Shown: positions 8,420 through 17,594 of the stretch, in pieces | Numbering within the stretch: position 1 is the first letter of the stretch | How the letters are laid out: every line of letters starts with the position of its first letter | NCBI RefSeq assembly: GCF_021533215.1 | Contig: NZ_JAJNKA010000018.1 | Location: 1 to 64,000 of the forward strand | Length of the DNA: 64,000 bases | Source of the DNA: Portibacter lacus | GTDB taxonomy: Bacteria; Bacteroidota; Bacteroidia; Chitinophagales; Saprospiraceae | Direction of reading: 5' to 3' | Notes under the pieces: generated by a model | Database searches by the model: none | The model's input: only the letters and a program-made list of their open reading frames with translations | What the model was told of the DNA's origin: nothing | Program-made: the position numbers and the translations under genes

Positions 8420-8908
8420 ATGAAAAACAAACCCATTTACTTATTATTCGTTTTTGTTTTGGTTATGAATTGTACACAAAGCGAAGCTCCATATAACGAA
8501 TTTCACCAACTGATAAACCAAGAAAAAGAATTGCTCTGTTTACTTGAATCCATGAAAGACAGCATTAATAATGACTGGGCCCAAATTAATATTCTGCTTA
8601 ATGAGCAAGTACCAGAAGACATGCCTGCGGAAGAAAAAAACAACATGCTCAAAGTAAGAAATGCAGATCTGATTCGAATGTTCGAATCGTACCAATCCAT
8701 GAGTGATGACATAAAGGAAAAATTAACCGAAACAGAAAAAAGGGATCAAGAGATGGGTGCCCAAATTATAAACCTTAAAAAAGAATTAAAACGAATCGAA
8801 TCCGAAAGGATGATTTTTTTCGAAAAATCTGTTGAAGAAAGTGATGAAAAAACACTTAATGAGTTAAGAGCATTAAGAAAAAAGACCCTAAATGCAGATT
8901 GTCATTAA
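8420..8908 (+). CDS. Coiled-coil lipoprotein of unknown function
   Basis: A 162-residue protein with a lipoprotein signal (VLVMNC near residue 18) and an almost wholly helical, charged body with heptad-like spacing (about 30-155; EKELLCLLESMKDS, IKEKLTETEKRDQEMG, LKKELKRIESERM). I do not recognise the family. It follows the haemoglobin gene by 26 bases and precedes the haloperoxidase-like gene by 42, so it may be part of the same transcript. It is likely anchored to a membrane and facing the periplasm. Confidence 0.6.
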   Translation: MKNKPIYLLFVFVLVMNCTQSEAPYNEFHQLINQEKELLCLLESMKDSINNDWAQINILLNEQVPEDMPAEEKNNMLKVRNADLIRMFESYQSMSDDIKEKLTETEKRDQEMGAQIINLKKELKRIESERMIFFEKSVEESDEKTLNELRALRKKTLNADCH

Positions 8909-8950
8909 AAACTTAACATCTATTTATAAAACCATGCATTTCTAATTGTT

Positions 8951-10312
8951 ATGAAGAACTATTACTTAATTTTTGCGCTGATTTTGTTGGTCGGTGCTTG
9001 TCAGAAAGATGAAATTCAAACCGTAGACACACCTGCATCTGAATATTCACATAATATTCCTCTAAAATGGAATCAACTCTTTCTAGTTATGGAAAGATTC
9101 ACACCAGGATATAAACCGCCTGTGTCTGCTCGAAATAATGCCTATATCAACTTAATTGCCTATGAAACCATTGTCCATGGAAGCAATGGAAAATACAAAA
9201 GTCTCGCTGGGCATTTTAATAACTTAATCGTAGACGATCCTGATCCTAACGAAGAGTACAATTACGAAGTTGCCGTTAATGCAGCTTATGAAAGAGCATT
9301 TGAATTGTTTTTCCCTACAGCTCCAGCAGAACAACAATTTTTAATGTTAGACATCAGTCATGCATTAAAAGACGATCTTCAGTCAACCAGCTCACCAGAA
9401 ATATATGCTCGGTCGTCATCATATGGCCAGCAAGTAGCTGAGGCTATTTACGAATGGTCAGCACAAGACCAATTCGGACATGAGGCCTACTTATACAACA
9501 ATGACCCTACCTACATTCCACCAGCAGGTGAAGGACTTTGGAAACCAACTTATCCTGACTATATTCCAGCACTGCTACCGAGATGGGGAAATGTCAGAAC
9601 ATTCTCTGCAGTCCAGTCTGTAGGAGTTCCTCCGCCACCAGCATATAGTGGAGATTCAAATTCTAAACTGTTCAAAGAAGCATACCAAACGTTCAACTTG
9701 GTCAATCAAATTAGAAACGGTGAAAAACACGAGGATTATTGGATCGGAGAATTCTGGAGTGACGACTGCCCGATTCTGACTTTCAGCCCAGCAGGCCGAT
9801 GGATAAGTATTACGAATCAAGTCATTGCTATAGAGCGAAGCGATATGTTAGAATCTGTCGTTGCTTACGCGAAAGTAGGAATGGCATTGTCCGATGCTGG
9901 TGTTAGATGTTGGGGAGAAAAATATCGATTTAATACCCTAAGACCTATCGATTTCATAAGAACACACATGGGTGCGCCAGACTGGAATACCATCATGTGT
10001 CCAGATGGATCTGGTGGATTTTATACGCCTAATTTTCCTTCTTACCCTTCAGGGCATGCCACTTTCGGCTCTTCTGCCTCCGTAGTACTAGAAAGCATTT
10101 TTGGCCAAAATTATAACTTCACCGATCGAAGTCACGAAGGAAGAACTGAATTTCTAAGCAAACCACGATCGTTTAATTCCTTTAGAGAAATGGCACTAGA
10201 AAATGCCTATAGTAGAGTTCCACTTGGCGTTCATTTCGTTTCGGATTCTAATGCAGCAACGGAAATGGGATTCATCATTGGCCAACGAGTCAACGAGTTA
10301 CCTTGGAGATAA
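8951..10312 (+). CDS. Vanadium-dependent haloperoxidase / PAP2 family lipoprotein
   Basis: A 453-residue lipoprotein (VGAC near residue 16). All vanadate- or phosphate-binding residues of the vanadium haloperoxidase fold can be placed: K324 and R331 (KYRFNTLRP), S367-G368-H369 (YPSGH), and R422 and H428 (SRVPLGVHF). The K-to-R spacing of 7 and R-to-H spacing of 6 match fungal vanadium chloroperoxidase. Bacteroidota homologues are mostly uncharacterised, and the same fold also makes acid phosphatases, so halide oxidation is not proven. It lies 42 bases after the coiled-coil lipoprotein. Confidence 0.88.
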   Translation: MKNYYLIFALILLVGACQKDEIQTVDTPASEYSHNIPLKWNQLFLVMERFTPGYKPPVSARNNAYINLIAYETIVHGSNGKYKSLAGHFNNLIVDDPDPNEEYNYEVAVNAAYERAFELFFPTAPAEQQFLMLDISHALKDDLQSTSSPEIYARSSSYGQQVAEAIYEWSAQDQFGHEAYLYNNDPTYIPPAGEGLWKPTYPDYIPALLPRWGNVRTFSAVQSVGVPPPPAYSGDSNSKLFKEAYQTFNLVNQIRNGEKHEDYWIGEFWSDDCPILTFSPAGRWISITNQVIAIERSDMLESVVAYAKVGMALSDAGVRCWGEKYRFNTLRPIDFIRTHMGAPDWNTIMCPDGSGGFYTPNFPSYPSGHATFGSSASVVLESIFGQNYNFTDRSHEGRTEFLSKPRSFNSFREMALENAYSRVPLGVHFVSDSNAATEMGFIIGQRVNELPWR

Positions 10313-10352
10313 TATTTTAAACATAGAAACGAGCACTTACTGACATTAAATA

Positions 10353-10718
10353 ATGGATCAATTAATCATCTATGACATCTTTAACCTTGATCCTGATATT
10401 AGTGAGTGCTCGATTCAATTCTTGTTAAAAACTGAACTGAAACCTACTTTCATTTCCTTAGTTAGCAAAAACCTACATTTAGTCTATCAAGAAAATTACA
10501 TCTCAGAAGGTAAAGTATGTTTCGCTGATGATCCTGAACTGAACCCAGCCTACAGAACGACATTTCATAAACTGGACATCATCTGCTATTTACTTTCTTT
10601 TTATTCCAATGCTATAATCAACCCAACGAATAAGTTAAGAATTACAAGAGATGTAACCGGCTTCTGGAAACAAGTAGCTTTAGGCCGCAGGATCTATGAC
10701 TCACTAGAAAACAAATAG
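10353..10718 (+). CDS. Hypothetical protein, 121 residues
   Basis: A protein without signal peptide, membrane helix or motif that I recognise. It is rich in hydrophobic and aromatic residues (DIICYLLSFYSNAIINP) and ends in a basic segment (WKQVALGRRIYDSLENK). It starts 40 bases after the haloperoxidase-like gene on the same strand and has normal codon use for the region. Coding is supported by position and the full-length open frame only. Confidence 0.5.
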   Translation: MDQLIIYDIFNLDPDISECSIQFLLKTELKPTFISLVSKNLHLVYQENYISEGKVCFADDPELNPAYRTTFHKLDIICYLLSFYSNAIINPTNKLRITRDVTGFWKQVALGRRIYDSLENK

Positions 10719-10779
10719 GAGCGTTTTCTATGTGAATGCTATCTTTACCATTTTGCAAATCAATATTTAATTCAGAACC

Positions 10780-11445
10780 ATGAAATCAATCATCTTTTTA
10801 GGAGCAACCGGCGCTGTAGGTAATCAAGCCCTTCTCGCTTTACTTCCGATGTCCAATGTAGAGAAAATCACAACACTTGGAAGAAGAAAGATTGATGGTA
10901 TAGAGCAAACAAAACTAGTACAATATAACATTGACATACATCAACCAGATTCTTACAAAGAATACCTTCCTAACCATGATACCGCGTTTTGTACTTTAGG
11001 TGTAGGCCAGCCATCTAAGGTTAGCCGTGAGGATTTCAGAAAAGTAGATTATACCGCTGTACTCGAATTTGCCAAAGCTTGTAAGGCAGCTGGTGTGGAC
11101 CATTTCCAACTTCTTGCTTCCGTGGGAATCGATCCCAATGCCAAGAATTATTATATAAAATCTAAAGGCCAATTAGTCGAAGAATTAAAAAAACTCAACT
11201 TCAAGCGACTAAGTATTTTCATGCCATCTATGATCCTAACTCCTGAAAATAGATATGGATTAATGCAAGGATTAACTCTTGTCCTATGGCCCATATTAAA
11301 TCCAGTTTTCTTTGGGTCAATGAAAAAATACAGAGGAATAAAAGTGGAAAACTTAGGTATGGCGATGGCGAAAAATATTGAAACAACCGGGGAAGGTTAC
11401 GAAGAACTAACTTGGATCGATTTCATGAAGCTAGTTCAAGACTAA
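10780..11445 (+). CDS. NAD(P)-binding Rossmann protein, HTATIP2/YwnB-like
   Basis: A 221-residue atypical short-chain dehydrogenase-like protein. It opens with the dinucleotide-binding motif GATGAVGNQ (residues 8-16), has FCTLGVGQPSKVSREDFRKVDY near 70-90, and LLASVGIDPNAKNYYIKSKGQLVEELK near 108-135 with the YxxxK pair. This is the pattern of the HTATIP2/YwnB-like branch of NAD(P)H-binding proteins; the substrate is unknown. Its stop overlaps the end of the convergent transporter gene by four bases. Confidence 0.8.
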   Translation: MKSIIFLGATGAVGNQALLALLPMSNVEKITTLGRRKIDGIEQTKLVQYNIDIHQPDSYKEYLPNHDTAFCTLGVGQPSKVSREDFRKVDYTAVLEFAKACKAAGVDHFQLLASVGIDPNAKNYYIKSKGQLVEELKKLNFKRLSIFMPSMILTPENRYGLMQGLTLVLWPILNPVFFGSMKKYRGIKVENLGMAMAKNIETTGEGYEELTWIDFMKLVQD

Positions 11446-12737
11446 GCTGCCTTGAACTTTACTTTTACTGTTGTTAAGAGTAAAATTCCGATGATAAAAA
11501 ATATCGCGAGACCTAGTATACTGTAACGCATATTCGAAGTCAAATGCTCTATCAATCCGAAAACAAAAGTCCCTACTACTACCGATAATTTATAAACAAT
11601 ATCGTAGAAACTAAAATAGGAAGTTAAGTCTTCTTTGTTTTCATCTACCATCTTAGAGTAGGTGGATCTACTTAGTGATTGAATTCCTCCCATAACTAAG
11701 CCCACAAATCCAGCTATAACATAAAATTGCATGTGACTTACCACAAAGAATGCAGCGAAACAGATGGCAATCCATATTGTATTCATTATTATTAACGCCC
11801 ACTTGTTGCCGATTCTTTTCGAAACTTGAGCAAATAAATATGCGCCGATCATGGCCAAGAATTGAAGTATAAGTATAACCGTTATCAGATTAATTGTATC
11901 GAATCCTAACTCCTTAGAACCAAATGCGGATGCTAAATAAATAACGGTCTGCACTCCAGCACTGTAAAAAAAGAACGACGTCAGGAATCTTAAAATATTG
12001 GGTTGTTGTTTCAATTTCTGATAGACACCTTTGATCTCCCCCACTCCTTTCGACATCATTTCCTTGGTAATCTTCCCTAACCCACTACCTGGCAACCGCT
12101 TAAAAGTAATCTGCGCGAACCCAATCCACCATAATCCCACCATCACAAATCCAATTCTATAAGGCAAGGTTTCACTTGTAATTCCAAACCAATCGGGCTT
12201 CATCGCCAGCACTAGTATCATCACTAATAACAAGACAGAACCAATGTAGCCAAAGGAATATCCTTTAGCACTCACCGCATCGAATCTATCTTCTGTTACA
12301 ATTTCAGGTAAGTAGGCATTGTAGAACACAATTCCTCCAGCACATCCGATCGTCGCTAGAATAAAAGCAGTTACTCCGAGCCACATCTGCCCTACCCCAG
12401 CAAAGAAATATAAGGCAATACACGCCAAGGAGCCAAAAATGGTAAACAGTTTCAGAAAATACATTCGCTTATTTCCGAAATCAGCAATCCCAGATAACAA
12501 GGGAGAAAGCAACACAATCACGATATAAGAAAATGAAACCGCGTAAGAATAAAGACTACTATTCGTCATTTCCATCCCTAACAAACTTACTATTTCAGGC
12601 GTATTCGACAAGAAATAGGCAGGGAAAATTGCCGTTGATATTACTAAGAAATAGGCTGAATTCGCCCAATCATAAATCGCCCAACCATTAATGGTCTTCT
12701 TATCATTTACTTTAATCGTACTTGAAACTGCAGTCAT
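11442..12737 (-). CDS. MFS transporter, UMF1/Atg22 family
   Basis: A 431-residue membrane protein with about 12 helices. The start NGWAIYDWANSAYF (about 17-30) is diagnostic of the UMF1 family (Atg22-like, major facilitator superfamily), supported by the GxRxYFLKLF-type loop after helix 2 and GGIQSLSRSTYSKMV in the second half. Bacterial members are presumed permeases with unknown substrate. It is convergent with the Rossmann gene (four-base overlap) and divergent from the SGNH hydrolase with a 39-base gap, so the two 5' ends share a very short promoter region. Confidence 0.9.
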   Translation of the reverse strand: MTAVSSTIKVNDKKTINGWAIYDWANSAYFLVISTAIFPAYFLSNTPEIVSLLGMEMTNSSLYSYAVSFSYIVIVLLSPLLSGIADFGNKRMYFLKLFTIFGSLACIALYFFAGVGQMWLGVTAFILATIGCAGGIVFYNAYLPEIVTEDRFDAVSAKGYSFGYIGSVLLLVMILVLAMKPDWFGITSETLPYRIGFVMVGLWWIGFAQITFKRLPGSGLGKITKEMMSKGVGEIKGVYQKLKQQPNILRFLTSFFFYSAGVQTVIYLASAFGSKELGFDTINLITVILILQFLAMIGAYLFAQVSKRIGNKWALIIMNTIWIAICFAAFFVVSHMQFYVIAGFVGLVMGGIQSLSRSTYSKMVDENKEDLTSYFSFYDIVYKLSVVVGTFVFGLIEHLTSNMRYSILGLAIFFIIGILLLTTVKVKFKAA

Positions 12738-12776
12738 ATAGCCATCAATATAATAGTTTTGAATTAACTTTGAGCC

Positions 12777-13556
12777 ATGATTTTAAAACTTAGATATCTT
12801 TTAGGAGCTGTCGTCTCCATTCCATTGCTGCCTCTTTTATACTTACAAGGTAAGAAGGTTCGTAAATCAGTCCCGTTATTACCTGAGGCTGAAGGGATAG
12901 AGGGAATCGTTGATTCTGGAAGTGATCGTACTTTGAACATCCTAACCATTGGTGAGAGTACAATCGCAGGAGTTGGTGTCGATAAGCATGAAAATGGATT
13001 CACAGGATTACTCGCAAAAAGACTTTCTGAGTTGCTTTTGGTCAATGTTCACTGGAAGGTTTACGCTCGAAGTGGATACACGGCGAAAAGAGTGAAATCG
13101 AAAATAATCCCAAAAATCACAGAGGATCAAGTCGATCTATTGGTCGTTGGCTTAGGCGGGAATGATGCATTTACATTAAATAAACCCTGGAAGTGGAAAA
13201 AAGAAGTAGAAGCACTTATTCAAGATTTAAAATCTAAATTCCCTGGAACGCCTATAGCATTTACCAACATGCCTCCTATTAAAGAGTTTCCAGCATTTAC
13301 TCCATTAATAAAGTTTACGATCGGAAACTTAGTTGAGATACATGGTGTAGAATTAGAGCGCTTAGTGGCTAAAATGGACGGCGTATATTATAACCCAGCA
13401 ATATTAGATGTGCCAGAATGGATAGAGAAGTTGGGAGGAAATTATACGTATAAAGATTTCTTTAGTGATGGCGTCCATCCTTCTGAATTGACCTACCAAG
13501 AATGGGGAAAAGATTTTGCAAACTTTATTGTTATCAATAATGTAATTCAAAATTAA
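12777..13556 (+). CDS. SGNH/GDSL-type hydrolase
   Basis: A 259-residue protein with an N-terminal hydrophobic helix (about 5-24) acting as signal or anchor. The SGNH blocks are present: block I IGEST with Ser61, block III GLGGND with Asn129, and block V DGVHPS with Asp231 and His234. The family hydrolyses acyl or acetyl esters of lipids or cell-wall sugars. It is the first gene of a five-gene plus-strand run, with rimK starting 27 bases later; a cell-envelope role fits the downstream PBP4-type gene (inference). Confidence 0.85.
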   Translation: MILKLRYLLGAVVSIPLLPLLYLQGKKVRKSVPLLPEAEGIEGIVDSGSDRTLNILTIGESTIAGVGVDKHENGFTGLLAKRLSELLLVNVHWKVYARSGYTAKRVKSKIIPKITEDQVDLLVVGLGGNDAFTLNKPWKWKKEVEALIQDLKSKFPGTPIAFTNMPPIKEFPAFTPLIKFTIGNLVEIHGVELERLVAKMDGVYYNPAILDVPEWIEKLGGNYTYKDFFSDGVHPSELTYQEWGKDFANFIVINNVIQN

Positions 13557-13583
13557 TATATTGAAACAGAATTACAAGACAAA

Positions 13584-14474
13584 ATGAACATAATCATCCT
13601 TTCCCGGAACGCTGCACTATACAGCACACAGAGTTTGTATAAAGCAGCAAAAGAACGAGGTCACTACGTACGTGTATTAGACCATATGTATTGTGATCTA
13701 AAGATGAGTAATGGAGAATTAGAAGTCTTCTATGAAGATGAAGTAATCGGAAATTTTGACATAATTATTCCTAGAATAGGTACAACAGCTACTTCTTATG
13801 GGTCAGCGGTGGTTCGTCAGTTCCAGTTAATGGGGCTTTTTTCTACACTTGATCATGAAGCCTTACTTAGGACTAGAGATAAATTGTGTTCACTTCAGAT
13901 ATTAGCAGCGAATGGCATCGGAGTCCCTGATACCATTATCTCGAATAATAGCTACATGACACCTGAGCTGATTGATGAATTGAATTCTATGCCGATGATC
14001 ATAAAACTGATCAGTGGTACACATGGAATAGGTGTGCTGAAAGCAGATGATCCCGTTGCTGCAGAAACCATCATTGAAACCTTTCAGAGATTAAAGCAAC
14101 GAGTATTATTGCAGGAATTTATTTCCGAAGCTAAAGGTGCAGACGTAAGAGTTTTTATAGTGGACAATGAAATAGTAGGTGTAATGCAGCGGCAAGCTAA
14201 AGAAGGTGAATTCCGTTCGAATCTTCATCGAGGAGGACATTCATTTGTTGTCGCACTATCGGAAGAAGAGATAAAAGTAGCGAAGAAGGCTGCAAAATTA
14301 ATGGGCCTTAGTGTATGTGGCGTGGACATGCTTCGTTCTAAACGAGGACCGCTGATTTTAGAAGTCAATGCTTCTCCAGGGTTAGAAGGAATAGAAACAA
14401 CGACAAATATTGACATCGCTTCGAAAATCATTCAATTTGCGGAGCGAAATGTAAAAAAACGAGGGAATGCTTGA
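13584..14474 (+). CDS. rimK: RimK-type ATP-grasp glutamate ligase
   Basis: A 296-residue ATP-grasp protein close in length to E. coli RimK (300). The N-terminal domain begins MNIIILSRNAALYSTQSL; the ATP-grasp core shows PMIIKLISGTHGIGV (about 146-160), a lysine-rich VLLQEFISEAKGADVRVF segment (about 173-190), and the metal site GPLILEVNASPGLEGIE near 272-288. RimK adds glutamates to the C-terminus of ribosomal protein S6; related enzymes make other peptides. The next gene overlaps its end by eight bases and encodes an amidohydrolase-like protein, a pairing seen beside RimK in other bacteria. Exact substrate not provable here. Confidence 0.88.
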   Translation: MNIIILSRNAALYSTQSLYKAAKERGHYVRVLDHMYCDLKMSNGELEVFYEDEVIGNFDIIIPRIGTTATSYGSAVVRQFQLMGLFSTLDHEALLRTRDKLCSLQILAANGIGVPDTIISNNSYMTPELIDELNSMPMIIKLISGTHGIGVLKADDPVAAETIIETFQRLKQRVLLQEFISEAKGADVRVFIVDNEIVGVMQRQAKEGEFRSNLHRGGHSFVVALSEEEIKVAKKAAKLMGLSVCGVDMLRSKRGPLILEVNASPGLEGIETTTNIDIASKIIQFAERNVKKRGNA

Positions 14475-15483
14475 TCGAAAGGGGAAAGGAATATTTAAAA
14501 AATTTAGAAAAGAAGCAGAGTTAGATGAATTTATCATCAGCAATTCAACAGTTCTGCCGGGAGAATCTACGTTGATCAAACTTAATGTAGGAAGACTACC
14601 TTCAGGCACAAGAATATCGATAGACGCACATGTTTTCAGAGGTAAAGAAGATGGACCAACAGCGCTAATTCTCGGCGGAGTTCATGGAGATGAAATTAAC
14701 GGTATCGAGATCGTAAGAAGATGCTTAGAAGAGGAAGTATTTGATGGTATCACGAAAGGAACCATCATCGCTATTCCTATTGTCAATATTTACGGATTTA
14801 TTAATTTTAGCAGATCAGTTCCAGATGGAAAAGATGTTAACCGTTCATTTCCTGGATCAACTGCAGGTTCACTTGCATCTAGAGTGGCCAGAACATTGAC
14901 CAAAAAAGTAATGCCTATGGTCGATTTCATTATAGATCTGCACACAGGAGGTTCTTCCAGATTCAACTATCCACAAATCAGATACGCCAAGTCAGATCCA
15001 CTAGCGAAAGAACTTGGTCGGCAATTCGGAGCTCCATTCTTAATTCAAAAACCTTTTATTTCGAAGTCTCTTAGAAAGGTTGCCTTCGAAATGAAAATTC
15101 CAACGATCGTCTATGAAGCAGGTGAGTCTATTCGTTTTGATGGTTATTCGATAGATTTAGGCGTAAAAGGAATAAAGCGGATTTTATCAAATGCGGGAAT
15201 GATTTCCGTTTCAAATATTTCATTTGATATTCGAATGTTTCATGTCACGAAGACCAGTTGGATTCGCTCTCCTAATTCGGGACTTTTCATCTGGTCTAAA
15301 GCAAGCGGACAAAAAGTATCAAAAGGAGAACCACTAGGTTACATCAAAGATCCTCAAGGTTTAAAAAGTGTAACTATATTCGCTAATCGAACTGGTTATA
15401 TTATTGGACACAACAATGCATCCGTCGTCAATCAAGGAGATGCTTTATTTCACATAACATATGAACAAGAAGAAATTTCTTAG
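14467..15483 (+). CDS. Succinylglutamate desuccinylase / aspartoacylase family protein
   Basis: A 338-residue zinc carboxypeptidase-like protein (M14 AstE/AspA type). Zinc-binding elements are GGVHGDEINGIE (about 71-82) and DLHTGGSS (about 157-164), with the catalytic Glu region IVYEAGES (about 214-221). A C-terminal all-beta lid (about 250-335) resembles the aspartoacylase family. The eight-base overlap with rimK implies coupled translation, and the pair may add and trim glutamate tails on the same target (inference). The dacB start overlaps its end by 23 bases. Confidence 0.88.
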   Translation: MLDRKGKGIFKKFRKEAELDEFIISNSTVLPGESTLIKLNVGRLPSGTRISIDAHVFRGKEDGPTALILGGVHGDEINGIEIVRRCLEEEVFDGITKGTIIAIPIVNIYGFINFSRSVPDGKDVNRSFPGSTAGSLASRVARTLTKKVMPMVDFIIDLHTGGSSRFNYPQIRYAKSDPLAKELGRQFGAPFLIQKPFISKSLRKVAFEMKIPTIVYEAGESIRFDGYSIDLGVKGIKRILSNAGMISVSNISFDIRMFHVTKTSWIRSPNSGLFIWSKASGQKVSKGEPLGYIKDPQGLKSVTIFANRTGYIIGHNNASVVNQGDALFHITYEQEEIS

Positions 15484-16879
15484 TGCCGTTGCCTGTTTCC
15501 TGACATTCTGGAGTTTTGGTCAATTAGATCTGAAACTTAACCAGATCGTTAAGAAGTTTCCTGCTAATACAGAAGTGGGCATCAGTATCTTAGACGAAAA
15601 TGGGAAACAAGTCTTCAGTAAAGATGCTAATCGCAATATGATTCCAGCTTCGTTACAAAAAATAGTGACCAATTTTGCCGCACTGGAAGTACTGGGAGAT
15701 GATTATCAATTTACAACTCAAATAGGATACACAGGACACATTCTACCAGATGGCAATCTGACTGGAGACCTTGTTATATTTGGGAATGGCGATCCATCAC
15801 TTGGTTCTGAAAGATATCAGAAGCGCCCACAGATCAATAAGCTTATCGCAGATATTACTGGATTTATTAAGCGAAAAGGGATCACTTGCATCGATGGTCA
15901 AGTTATCTGCGATGCATCCTACTATGGAACAGATGGAACCATTCATTCTTGGGCATGGAATGACATCGGAAATTACTATGCTTGTAATACGTGGTCTATC
16001 AACTTGCACGAGAATTATTATAATCTTTATTTCCAATTACAAAATAACCGTAGCAATCAGCCAAAAATAATAAGTCACTCTCCCTACATCCCCAAGCTTA
16101 CCTTTAAAAACGAATTAACCTCAGGATCTTCTAATTCAGGTGACCAAAGCTATATTTTTGGAGCACCTTACACCTATAATCGAATCATAAGAGGAAGCCT
16201 TCCAGCTGGAAGTAGGACTTTCAAAATCAAAGGTTCGATTCCGAATAGTCCGGAATACTTTGCGATGTTAATTTCAAATAATCTAAAAGAAAACGGCATT
16301 TCGAATAATGGTGGACAGGCAGAATTCGATCAGGAAATTAAAATGCAAGAGCGGATTGCACAGATAAAATCTCCAATGTTAAAGGATCTCGTAAAGTCAG
16401 CTAACCTAGAAAGCATCAATTTGTATTGTGAAAGTTTTCTAGTCGCACTTGGAAAAGGATCTAGAGAAAGAGGCATTTCAAGAACGAAGCAGTTTTTAGG
16501 TGCTAATGGAATAGACACGACTAACTTGTATATAGATGATGGAAGTGGTTTATCTGTATGGAATAATATTAGTCCTTCAGACTTCGCACACTTACTTCAT
16601 AAAATGCATGCTAAACATGGGACTAAGCTGAGCAACTACTTTCCACAGGCAGGAAGGTCCGGAACCCTTTCATATATGTTTAAAGAAAAGGAGGCCAACG
16701 GAAAGTTATGGGCGAAAACAGGCTCCATGCAGCAAGTGATGAACTATGCAGGTTTTACGAAATCAAAATCAGGTCGATGGCTCTCTTTTTGCATTATTGC
16801 TAATAGACATCAAGTCAGTAATAGAAAAATACGAGCTATTCATGAAGAAATTATGAATGCCATATATACTGATGGTTAA
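15461..16879 (+). CDS. dacB: D-alanyl-D-alanine carboxypeptidase/endopeptidase, PBP4 type
   Basis: A 472-residue peptidase S13 enzyme, near the length of E. coli DacB (477). The signal peptide ends near FWSFGQ (about 20). Catalytic elements: S64-L-Q-K67 in PASLQK, an S-x-N motif in ESINLYCESF near 312-321, and K419-T-G421 in WAKTGSM. It removes the terminal D-Ala or cuts cross-links in periplasmic peptidoglycan. It overlaps the upstream gene by 23 bases, so this run joins envelope hydrolases with the RimK pair. Confidence 0.92.
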   Translation: MNKKKFLSAVACFLTFWSFGQLDLKLNQIVKKFPANTEVGISILDENGKQVFSKDANRNMIPASLQKIVTNFAALEVLGDDYQFTTQIGYTGHILPDGNLTGDLVIFGNGDPSLGSERYQKRPQINKLIADITGFIKRKGITCIDGQVICDASYYGTDGTIHSWAWNDIGNYYACNTWSINLHENYYNLYFQLQNNRSNQPKIISHSPYIPKLTFKNELTSGSSNSGDQSYIFGAPYTYNRIIRGSLPAGSRTFKIKGSIPNSPEYFAMLISNNLKENGISNNGGQAEFDQEIKMQERIAQIKSPMLKDLVKSANLESINLYCESFLVALGKGSRERGISRTKQFLGANGIDTTNLYIDDGSGLSVWNNISPSDFAHLLHKMHAKHGTKLSNYFPQAGRSGTLSYMFKEKEANGKLWAKTGSMQQVMNYAGFTKSKSGRWLSFCIIANRHQVSNRKIRAIHEEIMNAIYTDG

Positions 16880-16902
16880 AAAATAGTTTAATTTTGACGT
16901 TA

Positions 16903-17583
16903 ATGAAAAAGCTCCAAAAAACATTCGTTTCAGTTTTAATGATCATTTTCCTTTTTTCAGCTTGTAATACAGCGGAAACAAAAAGGCCAGAAGAGGTAGC
17001 ATATCCGGATTCTAAACCTCTTATCGAAGTGGTGGATGAAGTGGATGATAGTGGTCGAATCGTCTGGCAGAAACCAGAAGAGGTTGTCAAAATTCTAGGC
17101 GATATTTCTGAGAAAACGATTGCGGATATTGGATCAGGGTCTGGATATTTTACTTTTAGATTCGCATTAAAAGCGAAGAAGGTAATTGCAATTGACATCG
17201 ATCCGTCTATGATTAAAATCGTAGAAACTTTCAAACAGCAATTACCTAAAGATATTCAATCCAAAATAGAAACGAGGCTTGCAATTCCTAGCGATCCACT
17301 GATCCAAAAGGAAGAAGCGGATATCATAACTATTATAAATACCATAGGTTACATCGAAAATCGGCTTGCATACTTGAAAAAAATTAGAGCTGGACTTAAA
17401 GAAAATGGTGAGATATTCATCTTGGATTTCAAAGCAAAGAATATTCCTATAAATGCTCCAGAGATGAAATATAGGGTTCCACTTAGTACTTTAGAAAATG
17501 ATTTAGCAAATGCAGGCTACACTGTATTTTCTTCAGATGATAGAACCTTGGATTACCAATATATTATTAGGGCGAAGAAATAA
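16903..17583 (+). CDS. Class I SAM methyltransferase-like lipoprotein
   Basis: A 226-residue protein starting at ATG 16903 (a TTG nine bases upstream is in frame but less likely). It opens with a lipoprotein signal, FLFSAC near residue 20. The body is a Rossmann methyltransferase: motif I ADIGSGSGYFTFRFA, motif II VIAIDIDPSM, motif IV ADIITIINTIGYI, and a GEIFILDFK strand. S-adenosylmethionine is cytoplasmic, so a lipid-anchored exported methyltransferase is odd: either the signal is not cleaved, or the domain now does something else. It starts 23 bases after dacB and is the last gene of the run before the tandem repeat array. Confidence 0.78.
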   Translation: MKKLQKTFVSVLMIIFLFSACNTAETKRPEEVAYPDSKPLIEVVDEVDDSGRIVWQKPEEVVKILGDISEKTIADIGSGSGYFTFRFALKAKKVIAIDIDPSMIKIVETFKQQLPKDIQSKIETRLAIPSDPLIQKEEADIITIINTIGYIENRLAYLKKIRAGLKENGEIFILDFKAKNIPINAPEMKYRVPLSTLENDLANAGYTVFSSDDRTLDYQYIIRAKK

Positions 17584-17594
17584 GGAACTGAAGG

